DNA of 64,000 nt from Winogradskyella psychrotolerans RS-3 (GTDB lineage Bacteria > Bacteroidota > Bacteroidia > Flavobacteriales > Flavobacteriaceae), in NCBI RefSeq assembly GCF_000427335.1, contig NZ_ATMR01000097.1, positions 1 to 64,000 of the forward strand, in the 5' to 3' direction. Below are positions 27,174 through 35,945 of this stretch, piece after piece. Below the pieces are notes generated by a model, which was not told where the DNA came from, did no database searches, and worked only from the letters and a program-made list of their open reading frames with translations. Position numbers and translations under genes: made by a program. The first letter of the stretch is position 1, and each line of letters starts with the position of its first letter.

Positions 27174-28220
27174 ATGGAGCAACTTAAGCATGATATATAT
27201 TGGCATTTTAAACTTAAAAGATCAAACGGTCGTGCATTAAAGGCGCTCAAAATAATTGAAAGCTATAACGGTAAGGTTAGTCCAAAATTCCGAAAATTAT
27301 CAAATGAATATGCAACAGAAGTATTAGGAAATAAAGCTTATGCTCCATGGTTATATGTGTATTCTGCTATTCAGAATCGCTTTGATGCCGGATGGATTCC
27401 GGACAATTATTATGCTAAAGAAGTCGTACCAAGGTTAAATGGAGATTATGGAAAAGTTGCAGACAGAAACTTTATTACTCCATTCCTACTTTCTAGCATG
27501 GAATCATTAGACGTCGCCTATTTTATTAATGGTAAATTTTGTAGTCCAGATAGTAAAATTATCGACCCAATGGCCGTTAAAGATTACCTTTTTGAAAAGC
27601 AAGATAAAATAGTTTTTAAACTAGAGAATTCTAAACGTGGTAAAGGGGTTTATATTCTTGACAAAAATAATTTCGATCCTTCTACCTATATTTCAAACAA
27701 GTGTGGAAATAGTGTTTTTCAAAAATTTATAAAACAGCACCCTTTCTTTTCTGAATTTGCAGATAATTCTGTGGCTACAATTCGGGTTACAACTGTGTCA
27801 GACGAGCTAGGAAATATTTCTGCAAGAGCATCTTATATTAGATTTGGTCGTACTAAAGATACCCATATCATGTCTAACTCTGCTATAAGTATTCCGATAG
27901 ATATTAATACTGGTGAATTTCATTCAGTAGGTTATATGAATTGGCTTCAAGTAGATAAACATCCAGATAGCAATGTTTCATTCCATCAAAAAACGATTCC
28001 TCATTTCAGTAAATGTGTCGATAAGGCTATAGAAATGCATCGTGTTATTCCTTTTATGGGATGTTTAGGTTGGGATTTAACGGTAGATACTTCAGAAAAA
28101 GTTCAAGTTATAGAGGTCAACGGAATTAATAATGGAATAAAACTTAGTGAAGCCACAACAGGACCATGTTTTAAGGATTTGAATTGGTCTAATCTTTGGA
28201 AACAAACACAACAATCTTAA
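27174..28220 (+). CDS. Sugar-transfer associated ATP-grasp protein
   Basis: This 348-residue soluble protein is of the ATP-grasp superfamily, matching the sugar-transfer-associated group found in polysaccharide clusters. Nucleotide-binding features are K-L-E-N-S-K-R-G-K-G-V near residue 150, V-F-Q-K-F-I near 185 and the metal-site segment V-I-E-V-N-G near residue 320. ATP-grasp enzymes form amide or ester bonds through acyl phosphates. In glycan clusters they are thought to attach amino acids or other acids to sugars, but the substrate here is unknown. It opens the surface-glycan gene run, 24 bases before the next gene. Confidence 0.8.
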   Translation: MEQLKHDIYWHFKLKRSNGRALKALKIIESYNGKVSPKFRKLSNEYATEVLGNKAYAPWLYVYSAIQNRFDAGWIPDNYYAKEVVPRLNGDYGKVADRNFITPFLLSSMESLDVAYFINGKFCSPDSKIIDPMAVKDYLFEKQDKIVFKLENSKRGKGVYILDKNNFDPSTYISNKCGNSVFQKFIKQHPFFSEFADNSVATIRVTTVSDELGNISARASYIRFGRTKDTHIMSNSAISIPIDINTGEFHSVGYMNWLQVDKHPDSNVSFHQKTIPHFSKCVDKAIEMHRVIPFMGCLGWDLTVDTSEKVQVIEVNGINNGIKLSEATTGPCFKDLNWSNLWKQTQQS

Positions 28221-28244
28221 TTTTAATTTTTAATCATCACTATA

Positions 28245-29159
28245 ATGCCAAGTAAAATACGTCGATTCTTCTTAAGGCACTTGCGAAAAATGCGTTCTTT
28301 ACCGCCCAAAATTTACACGCCTATATCATATGAATTTTATACTGGTAAAAAATTAGATTTAGAAAACCCTATTGAATTTAATGCAAAATTGCAATGGATG
28401 AAGGTGTTTTATCACCCAAAAATTCTAACTCAATTAGTTGATAAATATGCTGTAAGAGCATATGTTGAAGAAAAAATCGGCGCACAATATCTAAACGATA
28501 TTTACGGTGTTTATGATAAACCAGAAGACATTCCTTTTGATGAGTTTCCAGCTAAATTTGTGGTAAAAGCCACACATACCAGCAGTCATAATTTAATTGT
28601 TACAGACAAAACAAATCTAAATAAGGAAAAAGCACTTAAGTCATTTCGTAAATGGCTGAATAAAAATCAATATTACCGAATTGGGCAAGAATGGGCTTAT
28701 AAAGATGTACCACCAAGATTAATCGTTGAGAAATTTTTAAAAAACGATGAAGAGAATTCGCTTATCGATTATAAATTTTATTGTTTTAGCGGAACGGCTA
28801 AGTTTTTAGAAGTACACTTAGATAGAGCTGACAATCATAAAAGAGGCTTTTATGATTTCGATTTTAAACCCTTACCATATAGGTATGTTTCTCTTGAAAA
28901 GAGTATTTCTTCAGATATAAAAAAACCTGTAAATTTAGAAGAAATGAAAAAATTTGCTGAAATTTTAGCCGGAAACTTCCCGTTTGTTCGTGTTGATTTT
29001 TATTCTATAGAAGGCAAAACTATTTTTGGAGAAATGACGTTTTATCCATCTGATGGAAGAAAAGATTTTATTCCTGAGGAATACAATAAAATTATAGGAG
29101 ATTACATTATACTCCCTAAATTAGAAAGCGGACAACAAGCTATTACTAAAATAGATTAA
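28245..29159 (+). CDS. TupA-like ATP-grasp protein
   Basis: This 304-residue protein matches the TupA-like ATP-grasp family, named after the teichuronopeptide synthesis protein of alkaliphilic Bacillus. Visible features are P-I-E-F-N-A-K-L-Q-W-M-K near residue 45, F-V-V-K-A-T-H-T-S-S near 105, the acceptor-strand L-I-V-E-K-F near 160 and D-Y-K-F-Y-C-F-S-G near 175. A basic N-terminus without signal peptide points to the cytoplasm. It is the second ATP-grasp gene in a row, which suggests acylation or peptide decoration of the glycan made by this island. Confidence 0.85.
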   Translation: MPSKIRRFFLRHLRKMRSLPPKIYTPISYEFYTGKKLDLENPIEFNAKLQWMKVFYHPKILTQLVDKYAVRAYVEEKIGAQYLNDIYGVYDKPEDIPFDEFPAKFVVKATHTSSHNLIVTDKTNLNKEKALKSFRKWLNKNQYYRIGQEWAYKDVPPRLIVEKFLKNDEENSLIDYKFYCFSGTAKFLEVHLDRADNHKRGFYDFDFKPLPYRYVSLEKSISSDIKKPVNLEEMKKFAEILAGNFPFVRVDFYSIEGKTIFGEMTFYPSDGRKDFIPEEYNKIIGDYIILPKLESGQQAITKID

Positions 29160-29208
29160 CTTCGATTAAATATTTAAAGCTAATGTTTACCATATTCGAA
29201 CTTAAATT

Positions 29209-30149
29209 ATGACGAATAATACTGCTGACCAACATGCTATTGATGCCGTAATTCTTTGGGTAGATGGTAATGATGAGCACCATAAAGCCAAAATGCTACC
29301 TTTTTTAGAAGATAAAACTAAAATTAATTCCGAAAAATTTAGAACGCGTTATGACCAAGTCAATGAAATTAAGTTCACCATTGATTCAATTTTAAAGTAT
29401 GCTCCATATATTAGAAATATTCATATTATAACAGATAATCAAACACCAGATTTTTTAAAAAACAATAAAGAAGACACTTATAATAAAGTTTCTATCGTAG
29501 ATCACAAGGTGGTCTTTAAAGGCTTTGAAGAGTACCTACCTACTTTTAATTGTAGACCAATTGAAACCTGTTTGTACAGAATTCCAGATTTAGCAGAGCA
29601 CTTTATTTATATGAATGATGACTTCTTTTTAATAAATGAGACTAAACCAAGTGATTTCTTTAAAAATGGACTTCCTGTTTTAAGAGGGAAATGGCTAAAG
29701 TTTGATAAAGATATTTTCTATAAAAATTTAAAAAACCTAGAGTTGGACATAAATCTATTCAACAAAACGCAGCTAAATTAGCGGGCTTTAACAAGTATTA
29801 CAACTTTAAGCACACTCCTCACCCATTAAGGAAATCGACATTTGAAACCTATTTTAATGCCAACGAAAACGTACTTATAGAAAACATTAAACATCGTTTT
29901 AGAAAAACAAGTCAGTTTACGCCTCAAGGCTTAGCAAATCATTTAGAAATAAAAAATAAGACCTGTTACTTTAAAAGTGATTTACAACTGATGTATTTTA
30001 GATCGTATAAAAAACCGTTGTATTGGTATCGATTCAAATTGAATGTAAAGTCTAAAGGGAAATTATTCTTAGGACTTCAAAGTTTAGATCGTAGTCCTCC
30101 ACACATCTTAGATTATATTTTAGGTTGGTTAGAAAAACGTATGCGCTAA
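29209..30149 (+). CDS. Stealth family sugar-phosphate transferase (one-base frameshift)
   Basis: This is a capsule or exopolysaccharide phosphotransferase that makes sugar-phosphodiester links. It has about 313 residues after repair. The Stealth CR1 motif I-D-A-V-I-L-W-V-D-G-N-D is at residues ~12-23. CR2 starts at R-T-R-Y-D-Q-V-N-E and includes M-N-D-D-F-F. The frame then breaks at an A6 run (29730-29735). One more A gives N-L-K-K-P-R-V-G-H-K-S and continues through H-T-P-H-P-L (CR3) to the stop at 30147-30149. Its neighbours fit a role in a phosphodiester-linked surface polymer. It ends just before the CDP-glycerol transferase gene. Confidence 0.85.
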
Positions 30150-30178
30150 ACACTAACAGGAATAAAGAAAAAAGTAGA

Positions 30179-31333
30179 ATGCATTATAAATTTTTAATAT
30201 ATATATCTTATAGTTATGCTTTACCTATAGGGACTCCTTTGGAAAAAGAAATTTTAAGCAGAGGAGATACCGTGATGTGGTTTAGCGACCTTGACAATAC
30301 TAAAACGGCATTACAAGGAAAAAACAATGTCTTAGATACTATTAAAAGTGTTGTAAATTATGAGCCTGATATTGTACTGGCGGCAACCAATGATGTTCCT
30401 GATTTTATTTCGGGTTTGAAGGTCCAAATTTTTCATGGCTTTAATGCTCAAAAACGACCAGAGGGAAATAATAAATTTGCCCATTTTAGATTACGTGGTT
30501 TTTTCGATTTATACTGTACGCAAGGACCTTCAACGACTTCTGTCTTTAAATTACTTCAAGAAAAACACCAATATTTTGAAGTTAAAGAAACAGGCTGGAG
30601 TAAGGTAGATCCTTTGTTCCCTATTGTTGAACAAGAAAAAAACAGCTTGCCAACTATAATGATTGCTTCTACATTTAGCAAACGCTTAAGTTTGGCACTT
30701 CATAATGACGTTTTTAAAACCATCCAACAATTAGCCACCTCAGGAAAGTATAATTTTATAATGGTACTACACCCTAAGTTGCCTAGTGAAATAAAAGACA
30801 AATGGAAAAGTTTAAACAGCAATCACTTTACCTATTATGACACTACCGATTTAGCTCCTCTGTTTAAAAAGGCCGATATTATGTTTGCTGATACAACATC
30901 TGCGATTCAAGAGTTTTTACTTCAACAAAAACCTGTAGTCACTTATAGACATACGTTTAATCATGACTATTTAATAAATATTGAGGACGCAAATGCTATT
31001 GAAAGCGCTTTTGATGAGGCTCTAAATTATCCTGAAAAGTTGCTTACAAATATTGATACATTTATTAATCAATTACATCCGTATTTTGATGGAAAATCGA
31101 GCAAACGTGTTGTTGAAGCTTGTATATCTTTTCTACACGACGATAAAAGTCATTTAAAAAACAAACCTCTCAATCTAATACGTAAGTATAAAATTAGAAA
31201 ACGCTTGGGCTATTTTACATTGAAGAGTTATTCTAAGCCTTACACTTTAAAAAATAATTTAATCCTTTTTAATACCATATTGGGTATAAGTCGATTTCTC
31301 TCGCTTAGTATGTTGCCTAACCTGCTTGTTTAA
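30179..31333 (+). CDS. CDP-glycerol glycerophosphotransferase-like protein
   Basis: This cytoplasmic or membrane-associated transferase resembles the teichoic-acid CDP-glycerol/ribitol phosphotransferases. I-F-H-G-F-N-A-Q-K near residue 85, T-G-W-S-K-V-D near 138, and H-P-K-L-P near 195 followed by F-A-D-T-T-S-A-I-Q-E-F near 235 are the UDP-epimerase-like active-site features of the family. The ATG at 30179 is preferred over an upstream in-frame start at 30125 that overlaps the Stealth gene. The last ~25 codons overlap the convergent glycosyltransferase. Restoring one A at 31249-31254 would end the protein at about 31257 with K-K-stop and remove the overlap. Confidence 0.8.
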   Translation: MHYKFLIYISYSYALPIGTPLEKEILSRGDTVMWFSDLDNTKTALQGKNNVLDTIKSVVNYEPDIVLAATNDVPDFISGLKVQIFHGFNAQKRPEGNNKFAHFRLRGFFDLYCTQGPSTTSVFKLLQEKHQYFEVKETGWSKVDPLFPIVEQEKNSLPTIMIASTFSKRLSLALHNDVFKTIQQLATSGKYNFIMVLHPKLPSEIKDKWKSLNSNHFTYYDTTDLAPLFKKADIMFADTTSAIQEFLLQQKPVVTYRHTFNHDYLINIEDANAIESAFDEALNYPEKLLTNIDTFINQLHPYFDGKSSKRVVEACISFLHDDKSHLKNKPLNLIRKYKIRKRLGYFTLKSYSKPYTLKNNLILFNTILGISRFLSLSMLPNLLV

Positions 31334-32083
31334 TATTAAGGCTTCTTCATTTTTATATGGTCGTTCATGATGTAAGTGAACACAAATGGCGCTATAACGA
31401 ATCTGCAAAAACCGAACACCATTATGCATCATTCGCTCACCTACTTCCCTATCCTCTCCTCCATACTTCATCCGTTCATCAAACCCATTAACTGCTAGAA
31501 TATCGCTTTTCCAACACGATACATTCATACCGTCAAAAGTGGCCTTCGTTGGAGTTACAGAATTTAAAAATGAGGCTTTTGTTTTTGATTTTGTCAACTT
31601 ATTCATTTTAAAAGTCTTTGGCTGCCCTTCAGCAATAAGCCAATCTTTTTCAAAACAGTGTTGATTTCTAACAACTTGATCATTTATTTTAATCGAAACA
31701 TCATTTGACAACTTAAAATAGCCACCAGATAACGCATGTTTTAATTGACTTAATTTTAAATGCGTTTCAACAAAATCTTTACGCGCAATACAATCTCCAT
31801 CTGTGAAAATTAAATAATCAGCGTTTGAAGCCACAATCGCTTTATTTAAGATTTTGGTTTTCTGGAATCCATCATCCTCTTGCCAAACGTGAATGACCTT
31901 CAAATCTGTGCGCTTAGAAAACTGGTCTACAACGGCTTTAGTTTTTTCGTCTGAGCCATCATCTGCAACAATAATTTCAAAATTCTTGGTCGTTTGAAGA
32001 TCAAAACTAAGTAATACCAATTGAAGCCATTCTGGCTTATTAAACGTGCTTACAATTATTGTGGCTTGTAGATTAGATTGCAT
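31259..32083 (-). CDS. Family 2 glycosyltransferase with galactosyltransferase-type C-terminal region
   Basis: This 274-residue GT-A enzyme has I-I-V-S-T-F-N-K-P near residue 9, the D-D-G-S of the nucleotide site near 42 and F-T-D-G-D-C-I (DxD-type metal site) near 95. A second segment, F-D-E-R-M-K-Y-G-G-E-D-R-E near 215, is typical of the galactosyltransferase-type C-terminal domain. It transfers a sugar from a nucleotide donor in glycan assembly. It is on the opposite strand to its neighbours, with a 40-base divergent gap to the next glycosyltransferase, and overlaps the 3' end of the CDP-glycerol gene as read. Confidence 0.88.
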   Translation of the reverse strand: MQSNLQATIIVSTFNKPEWLQLVLLSFDLQTTKNFEIIVADDGSDEKTKAVVDQFSKRTDLKVIHVWQEDDGFQKTKILNKAIVASNADYLIFTDGDCIARKDFVETHLKLSQLKHALSGGYFKLSNDVSIKINDQVVRNQHCFEKDWLIAEGQPKTFKMNKLTKSKTKASFLNSVTPTKATFDGMNVSCWKSDILAVNGFDERMKYGGEDREVGERMMHNGVRFLQIRYSAICVHLHHERPYKNEEALILNKQVRQHTKREKSTYTQYGIKKD

Positions 32084-32123
32084 TTAGCAAAAATACTATT
32101 TTTACGGCATTGAAATCAACAAC

Positions 32124-32882
32124 ATGCTAAAACTGTCTGGAGTCATTATCACTTTTAATGAAGAACGCAACATTGAACAATGTTTGCAATCTCTAGTTAA
32201 TGTGGTGGATGAAATTATTGTTGTGGATTCATTTTCTACAGATACGACCAAAGCTATTTGCGAACGGTTTAACGTCAAATTTATTGAACAAGAATTCTTA
32301 GGTTATATAGAACAAAAGAATTTTGCATTATCACAAGCTAGTAACGACCACATCGTATCACTAGATGGTGACGAGGCCTTATCTGATAAATTACAGCAAT
32401 CCATAATTGACCTCAAATCGAATTGGAAATTTGATGGATATTATGCCAATCGTTTCAATAACTTTTGTGGGCAATGGATTAAGCATTCCGATTGGTATCC
32501 CAATAAAAAATTGCGCATTTTTGATAGACGGTCTGCTGAATGGAAAGGTATTAACCCGCACGATAATGTGCAACTACACGACGCTAAAGCCGAATCCGGA
32601 CATTTAAAAGGTGATATCTTACATAAAACCTATCAAACGTATTCGGAGTTTAACCTAAAGACAGAATATTTTTCAACTATTGCCGCCAAAGCCTACTATG
32701 ATTTAGGAAAGAAAGCTCCTATCTGGAAAATTATTTGGAATCCGGCTTGGGCCTTTTTTAAAACTTATGTTTTAAGGTTAGGTATTTTAGATGGATTTAA
32801 CGGCTATGTGATTGCCGTACAAACAGCGAATATTACATTTCTAAAATACTCTAAACTAAGAGCGCTTTATAAAGAAAAATAG
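32124..32882 (+). CDS. Family 2 glycosyltransferase (LPS-core WaaE-like)
   Basis: This 252-residue enzyme opens with L-S-G-V-I-I-T-F-N-E-E-R-N-I, followed by E-I-I-V-V-D-S-F-S-T-D-T-T and V-S-L-D-G-D-E-A (DxD). These are the marks of the WaaE/KdtX group that adds a glucose to the LPS inner core. W-Y-P-N-K-K-L-R-I-F-D-R-R in the middle is also typical of that group. The real acceptor is not known. It faces the Kdo-kinase-like gene convergently with a three-base gap, fitting LPS-core work. Confidence 0.87.
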   Translation: MLKLSGVIITFNEERNIEQCLQSLVNVVDEIIVVDSFSTDTTKAICERFNVKFIEQEFLGYIEQKNFALSQASNDHIVSLDGDEALSDKLQQSIIDLKSNWKFDGYYANRFNNFCGQWIKHSDWYPNKKLRIFDRRSAEWKGINPHDNVQLHDAKAESGHLKGDILHKTYQTYSEFNLKTEYFSTIAAKAYYDLGKKAPIWKIIWNPAWAFFKTYVLRLGILDGFNGYVIAVQTANITFLKYSKLRALYKEK

Positions 32883-32885
32883 TAA

Positions 32886-33647
32886 CTATTTCCAAAACTT
32901 AAATAGCTTCTTCATCTTCTTTTTACGTCTTATTTTTGATCTAAATCCTTGCACTTCCTCCCACATTGCATTGAATATGACATCGTATGGTTTCCCATAA
33001 CATTTTGCATATTCATCACTCATAATTTCTACCATGTGTTTGTATTTAGATAATCTTGCGAAATTTTTCATTCTCGCACTAAAATCCATTGGCAAAAATT
33101 TCATTCGGTTTAAATCAACAAGATAAAACTCATACGAATCATTATCAACAGTGATCAATGTATTTCCTGGAGAATGATCTAGAAACATAATCCCTTTTTC
33201 ATGCAACTGAAACGTAAATCTTGTAAACGCTCTTAATATAGACTCATACTTAGGATAATTAAAATCCGTAAGTAGTTCTCTATAGGTTAAATCACATTCT
33301 AATTGCTCAGAAATATAGTAACTCCTATTAAACAAAAAACGCGATTTATAGTCATAATATGCAACAGGCTGTGGAGTTCCTACACCCAATTTCTGAAGTT
33401 CTTTTGCATATTCAAAAGAGCGTTGCGCTTTACTTTTTCGAAAAAAACGATAAGCAATCTGATTAACGATATTGGGTATTCTAAAAGACTTTACGTTGAG
33501 TGTCTTGCCTTCAAGTTTAAAAAGTTTTAAAGAATTTCTTTTTTGATTGCCATAATCTTCGCCTTTAGAATCATAGTTGGTAATGATATCGTCTAGAAAC
33601 GCTTCATGTTGCTTAAAATTATCGTGTATGTTTTTTGTTTTATTCAC
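32886..33647 (-). CDS. WaaP/Kdo kinase-like LPS kinase
   Basis: This 253-residue protein has the small kinase fold of the Kdo/WaaP lipopolysaccharide kinases. The catalytic loop F-L-D-H-S-P-G-N-T-L (~residues 155-164) supplies Asp and Asn, L-V-D-L-N-R-M-K-F the metal-binding Asp near 178, and R-S-F-E-Y-A-K-E-L near 78 the helix-C Glu. Such enzymes phosphorylate heptose or Kdo in the LPS core, adding negative charge. The neighbouring WaaE-like glycosyltransferase supports an LPS-core setting. Kinase activity is inferred from these motifs. Confidence 0.85.
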   Translation of the reverse strand: MNKTKNIHDNFKQHEAFLDDIITNYDSKGEDYGNQKRNSLKLFKLEGKTLNVKSFRIPNIVNQIAYRFFRKSKAQRSFEYAKELQKLGVGTPQPVAYYDYKSRFLFNRSYYISEQLECDLTYRELLTDFNYPKYESILRAFTRFTFQLHEKGIMFLDHSPGNTLITVDNDSYEFYLVDLNRMKFLPMDFSARMKNFARLSKYKHMVEIMSDEYAKCYGKPYDVIFNAMWEEVQGFRSKIRRKKKMKKLFKFWK

Positions 33648-33873
33648 AAAGATATAGTCAACGATTATTAAACCGTTTAACCACTTGTTTTACGTGTTAT
33701 TATATGTCACTTTAATTGACAAAAATAATCATATTTTTATATTCTATTCTGTATTTATAAGTTAAATCGAAATGGCTATTTTTACTTTAAAACTAGCCGT
33801 TTTAATAACTCCCATTGTTATTGCCTCCAATTATAAAATCATTATCTTAAATTTACAATAAATAAAACTTTAA

Positions 33874-35064
33874 ATGCAGCTGTTAGACCTTATTGGTAGA
33901 AAAAACGAGTTATTCGCACACGATGTAGAGTTGCATACTGATGCATTAAAAAAGATTGTTTCTTCTTCAAAATTTCTAGTCCTTGGTGGTGCTGGCACAA
34001 TTGGTCAAGCCGTTACTAAAGAAATTTTCAAGCGTCAACCTAAGAAACTTCACATCGTAGATATTAGTGAAAATAATTTGGTTGAATTAGTAAGAGATAT
34101 CAGAAGCTCATTTGGATATATCGATGGTGATTTTAAAACCTTTGCCTTAGATATTGGCTCTATTGCATATGATGCATTTATTGCTTCAGACGGTAATTAC
34201 GATTATGTTTTAAACCTTTCGGCATTAAAACACGTACGAAGTGAAGAAGACGCTTTTACATTAATGCGAATGATTGATGTGAATATTTTGAATACTAAAA
34301 AAACCATTGAACAATCCATAGCTCATCGTGTAAAAAAATATTTCTGTGTCTCTACAGATAAAGCTACCAACCCGGTGAACATGATGGGAGCTTCAAAACG
34401 TATTATGGAACTTTTTCTAATGCAAAAAAGCAAAGACCTCACTATTTCTATGGTGCGTTTTGCGAATGTGGCATTTTCCGATGGCTCTTTGTTACATAGC
34501 TTTGAACAACGGATTAAAAAACAACAACCTATTGTAGCGCCAAGCGATATAAAACGATATTTTATAACACCTAAAGAATCCGGAGAACTGTGCTTAATGT
34601 CGTGCATTTTTGGTGAGAATAATGATATATTGTTCCCACAACTCAATAAAAATCTAAACCTCACTAGTTTCTCAGACATTGCTATAAAATACATTACAGC
34701 ACTTGGTTACGAACCTTATTTGTGCGATAACGAAAACGAAGCTAGGCAATTAGCCAAAACCTTACCTAGAGCAGGAAAATGGCCTTATTTATTGACAAAA
34801 AGTGATACCACAGGCGAAAAAGATTGTGAAGAATTCTTTACAGAAGAAGATACCATAGACGTAAAACATTTTAATGCCATTGGTATTATTAACAACGAAC
34901 ACGTAATGGATAACGTCAATGAACTCGATAAATTTTCAAAAGCAATAAAAGCACTCAAGGCAAAACAATCTTGGACAAAAGAAGATTTAACCCAACTATT
35001 TTATAAAATATTACCGAACTTTAACCATAAAGAAACGGGTAAATTTTTAGATCATAAAATGTAA
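33874..35064 (+). CDS. Extended SDR sugar-nucleotide 4,6-dehydratase (CapD/LegB-like)
   Basis: This 396-residue enzyme is of the polysaccharide-biosynthesis SDR group, which dehydrates UDP- or GDP-N-acetylhexosamine toward deoxy-amino sugars. The Rossmann loop L-G-G-A-G-T-I-G is near residue 38, N-L-S-A-L-K-H-V-R near 112, and S-T-D-K-A-T-N-P-V-N-M-M-G-A-S-K-R near 155-171 gives the Asp, Lys and Met-x3-Lys of this subfamily, in place of the Tyr-x3-Lys of most SDRs. It is separated by three bases from a nucleotidyltransferase. The usual later genes of legionaminic or pseudaminic acid synthesis are not in this window. Confidence 0.85.
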   Translation: MQLLDLIGRKNELFAHDVELHTDALKKIVSSSKFLVLGGAGTIGQAVTKEIFKRQPKKLHIVDISENNLVELVRDIRSSFGYIDGDFKTFALDIGSIAYDAFIASDGNYDYVLNLSALKHVRSEEDAFTLMRMIDVNILNTKKTIEQSIAHRVKKYFCVSTDKATNPVNMMGASKRIMELFLMQKSKDLTISMVRFANVAFSDGSLLHSFEQRIKKQQPIVAPSDIKRYFITPKESGELCLMSCIFGENNDILFPQLNKNLNLTSFSDIAIKYITALGYEPYLCDNENEARQLAKTLPRAGKWPYLLTKSDTTGEKDCEEFFTEEDTIDVKHFNAIGIINNEHVMDNVNELDKFSKAIKALKAKQSWTKEDLTQLFYKILPNFNHKETGKFLDHKM

Positions 35065-35067
35065 CTG

Positions 35068-35772
35068 ATGCACAATAAGATAGATGTTGTAATCATGGCT
35101 GGTGGTAAAGGAGAGCGTTTAATGCCACTAACCCTAAACACTCCAAAACCGCTTTTAAAAATAGGGAATAAACCCATAATTGAATATAACACAGATCACC
35201 TTGCAGTTTCAGGAATTAAGCATATAAATATCACTGTCAATTATTTGAGTGATCAGATTATAACTTATTTTAAAGAAAACAATAAACATCAAATTAATTT
35301 TAATTTCATAAAAGAATCAAAGTCTTTAGGGACTATTGGTGCTTTAAAACTTATAGAGCGTTTTAATAATGATTATATATTAGTGATGAATGCAGATTTA
35401 CTCACTAATGTAAATTTCGAAGCGATTTTTAATGATTTTATTTCAAAAAAAGGAGATGCTTTAATCGCAACGATACCTTATAAAGTGAATATTCCACATG
35501 GAGTTGTTGATACGAAAGCCGGTTTTGTTACCGATTTAAAAGAAAAACCGTCTTACACTTATTATTCTAATGCTGGTATTTATATCTTTAAAAAGGAGTG
35601 TTTCGACTTTATTCCGGAAAACAACTTTTTTGATGCCACAGACTTAATTGAAATCTTATTGGCTAAGCGGAAAAAAATTGTCAATTACCCTATTTTAAAT
35701 TACTGGTTAGATATTGGAAAACCTGAAGATTTTGAAAAAGCACAACAAGACATTAAACATTTAAAGTTTTAG
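35068..35772 (+). CDS. Sugar-phosphate nucleotidyltransferase
   Basis: This 234-residue nucleotidyltransferase of the RfbA/GlmU-like fold makes a nucleotide sugar from a sugar 1-phosphate and an NTP. The signature M-A-G-G-K-G-E-R-L-M-P-L-T is at ~8-20 and P-K-P-L-L-K-I follows. V-M-N-A-D-L-L near residue 108 and the metal-site segment N-Y-W-L-D-I-G near 210 are present. It has no CBS domains or left-handed helix, so it is a minimal, single-domain form. Three bases after the dehydratase gene, it probably supplies that pathway with activated sugar. Confidence 0.87.
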   Translation: MHNKIDVVIMAGGKGERLMPLTLNTPKPLLKIGNKPIIEYNTDHLAVSGIKHINITVNYLSDQIITYFKENNKHQINFNFIKESKSLGTIGALKLIERFNNDYILVMNADLLTNVNFEAIFNDFISKKGDALIATIPYKVNIPHGVVDTKAGFVTDLKEKPSYTYYSNAGIYIFKKECFDFIPENNFFDATDLIEILLAKRKKIVNYPILNYWLDIGKPEDFEKAQQDIKHLKF

Positions 35773-35874
35773 TTCATTACTTTTTTCTTGAACCCTATTT
35801 CATCTCTAAAACTTAAATTAATTTCTATACCCTAAAAAGGGCAGTATTCATTTTAAAAGATTAGTCACGTGTCG

Positions 35875-35882
35875 TATCTTTG
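35875..35882 (+). promoter_or_regulatory. TAnnTTTG -7 box upstream of cca
   Basis: TATCTTTG followed by CAC is a consensus Bacteroidota -7 box, 63 bases before the cca start codon. It starts a new transcription unit after the glycan island. A -33 TTG at the expected spacing is not clear. Confidence 0.5.
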
Positions 35883-35945
35883 CACAGCTAAAAATACAGT
35901 TACTTTTTAATTCATTTATAGAGCATCTGTAGTTTCAATTATCTT

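Noticed and set aside
31259..31333. Antisense regulation through the overlapping convergent gene ends
   Set aside because: A single missing A explains the overlap more simply, in line with many similar indels in this window.
33874..35064. Inactive dehydratase because Tyr of the Tyr-x3-Lys pair is Met
   Set aside because: The Met-x3-Lys form with an upstream T-D-K is normal for the CapD/WbpM-type 4,6-dehydratases, to my knowledge.
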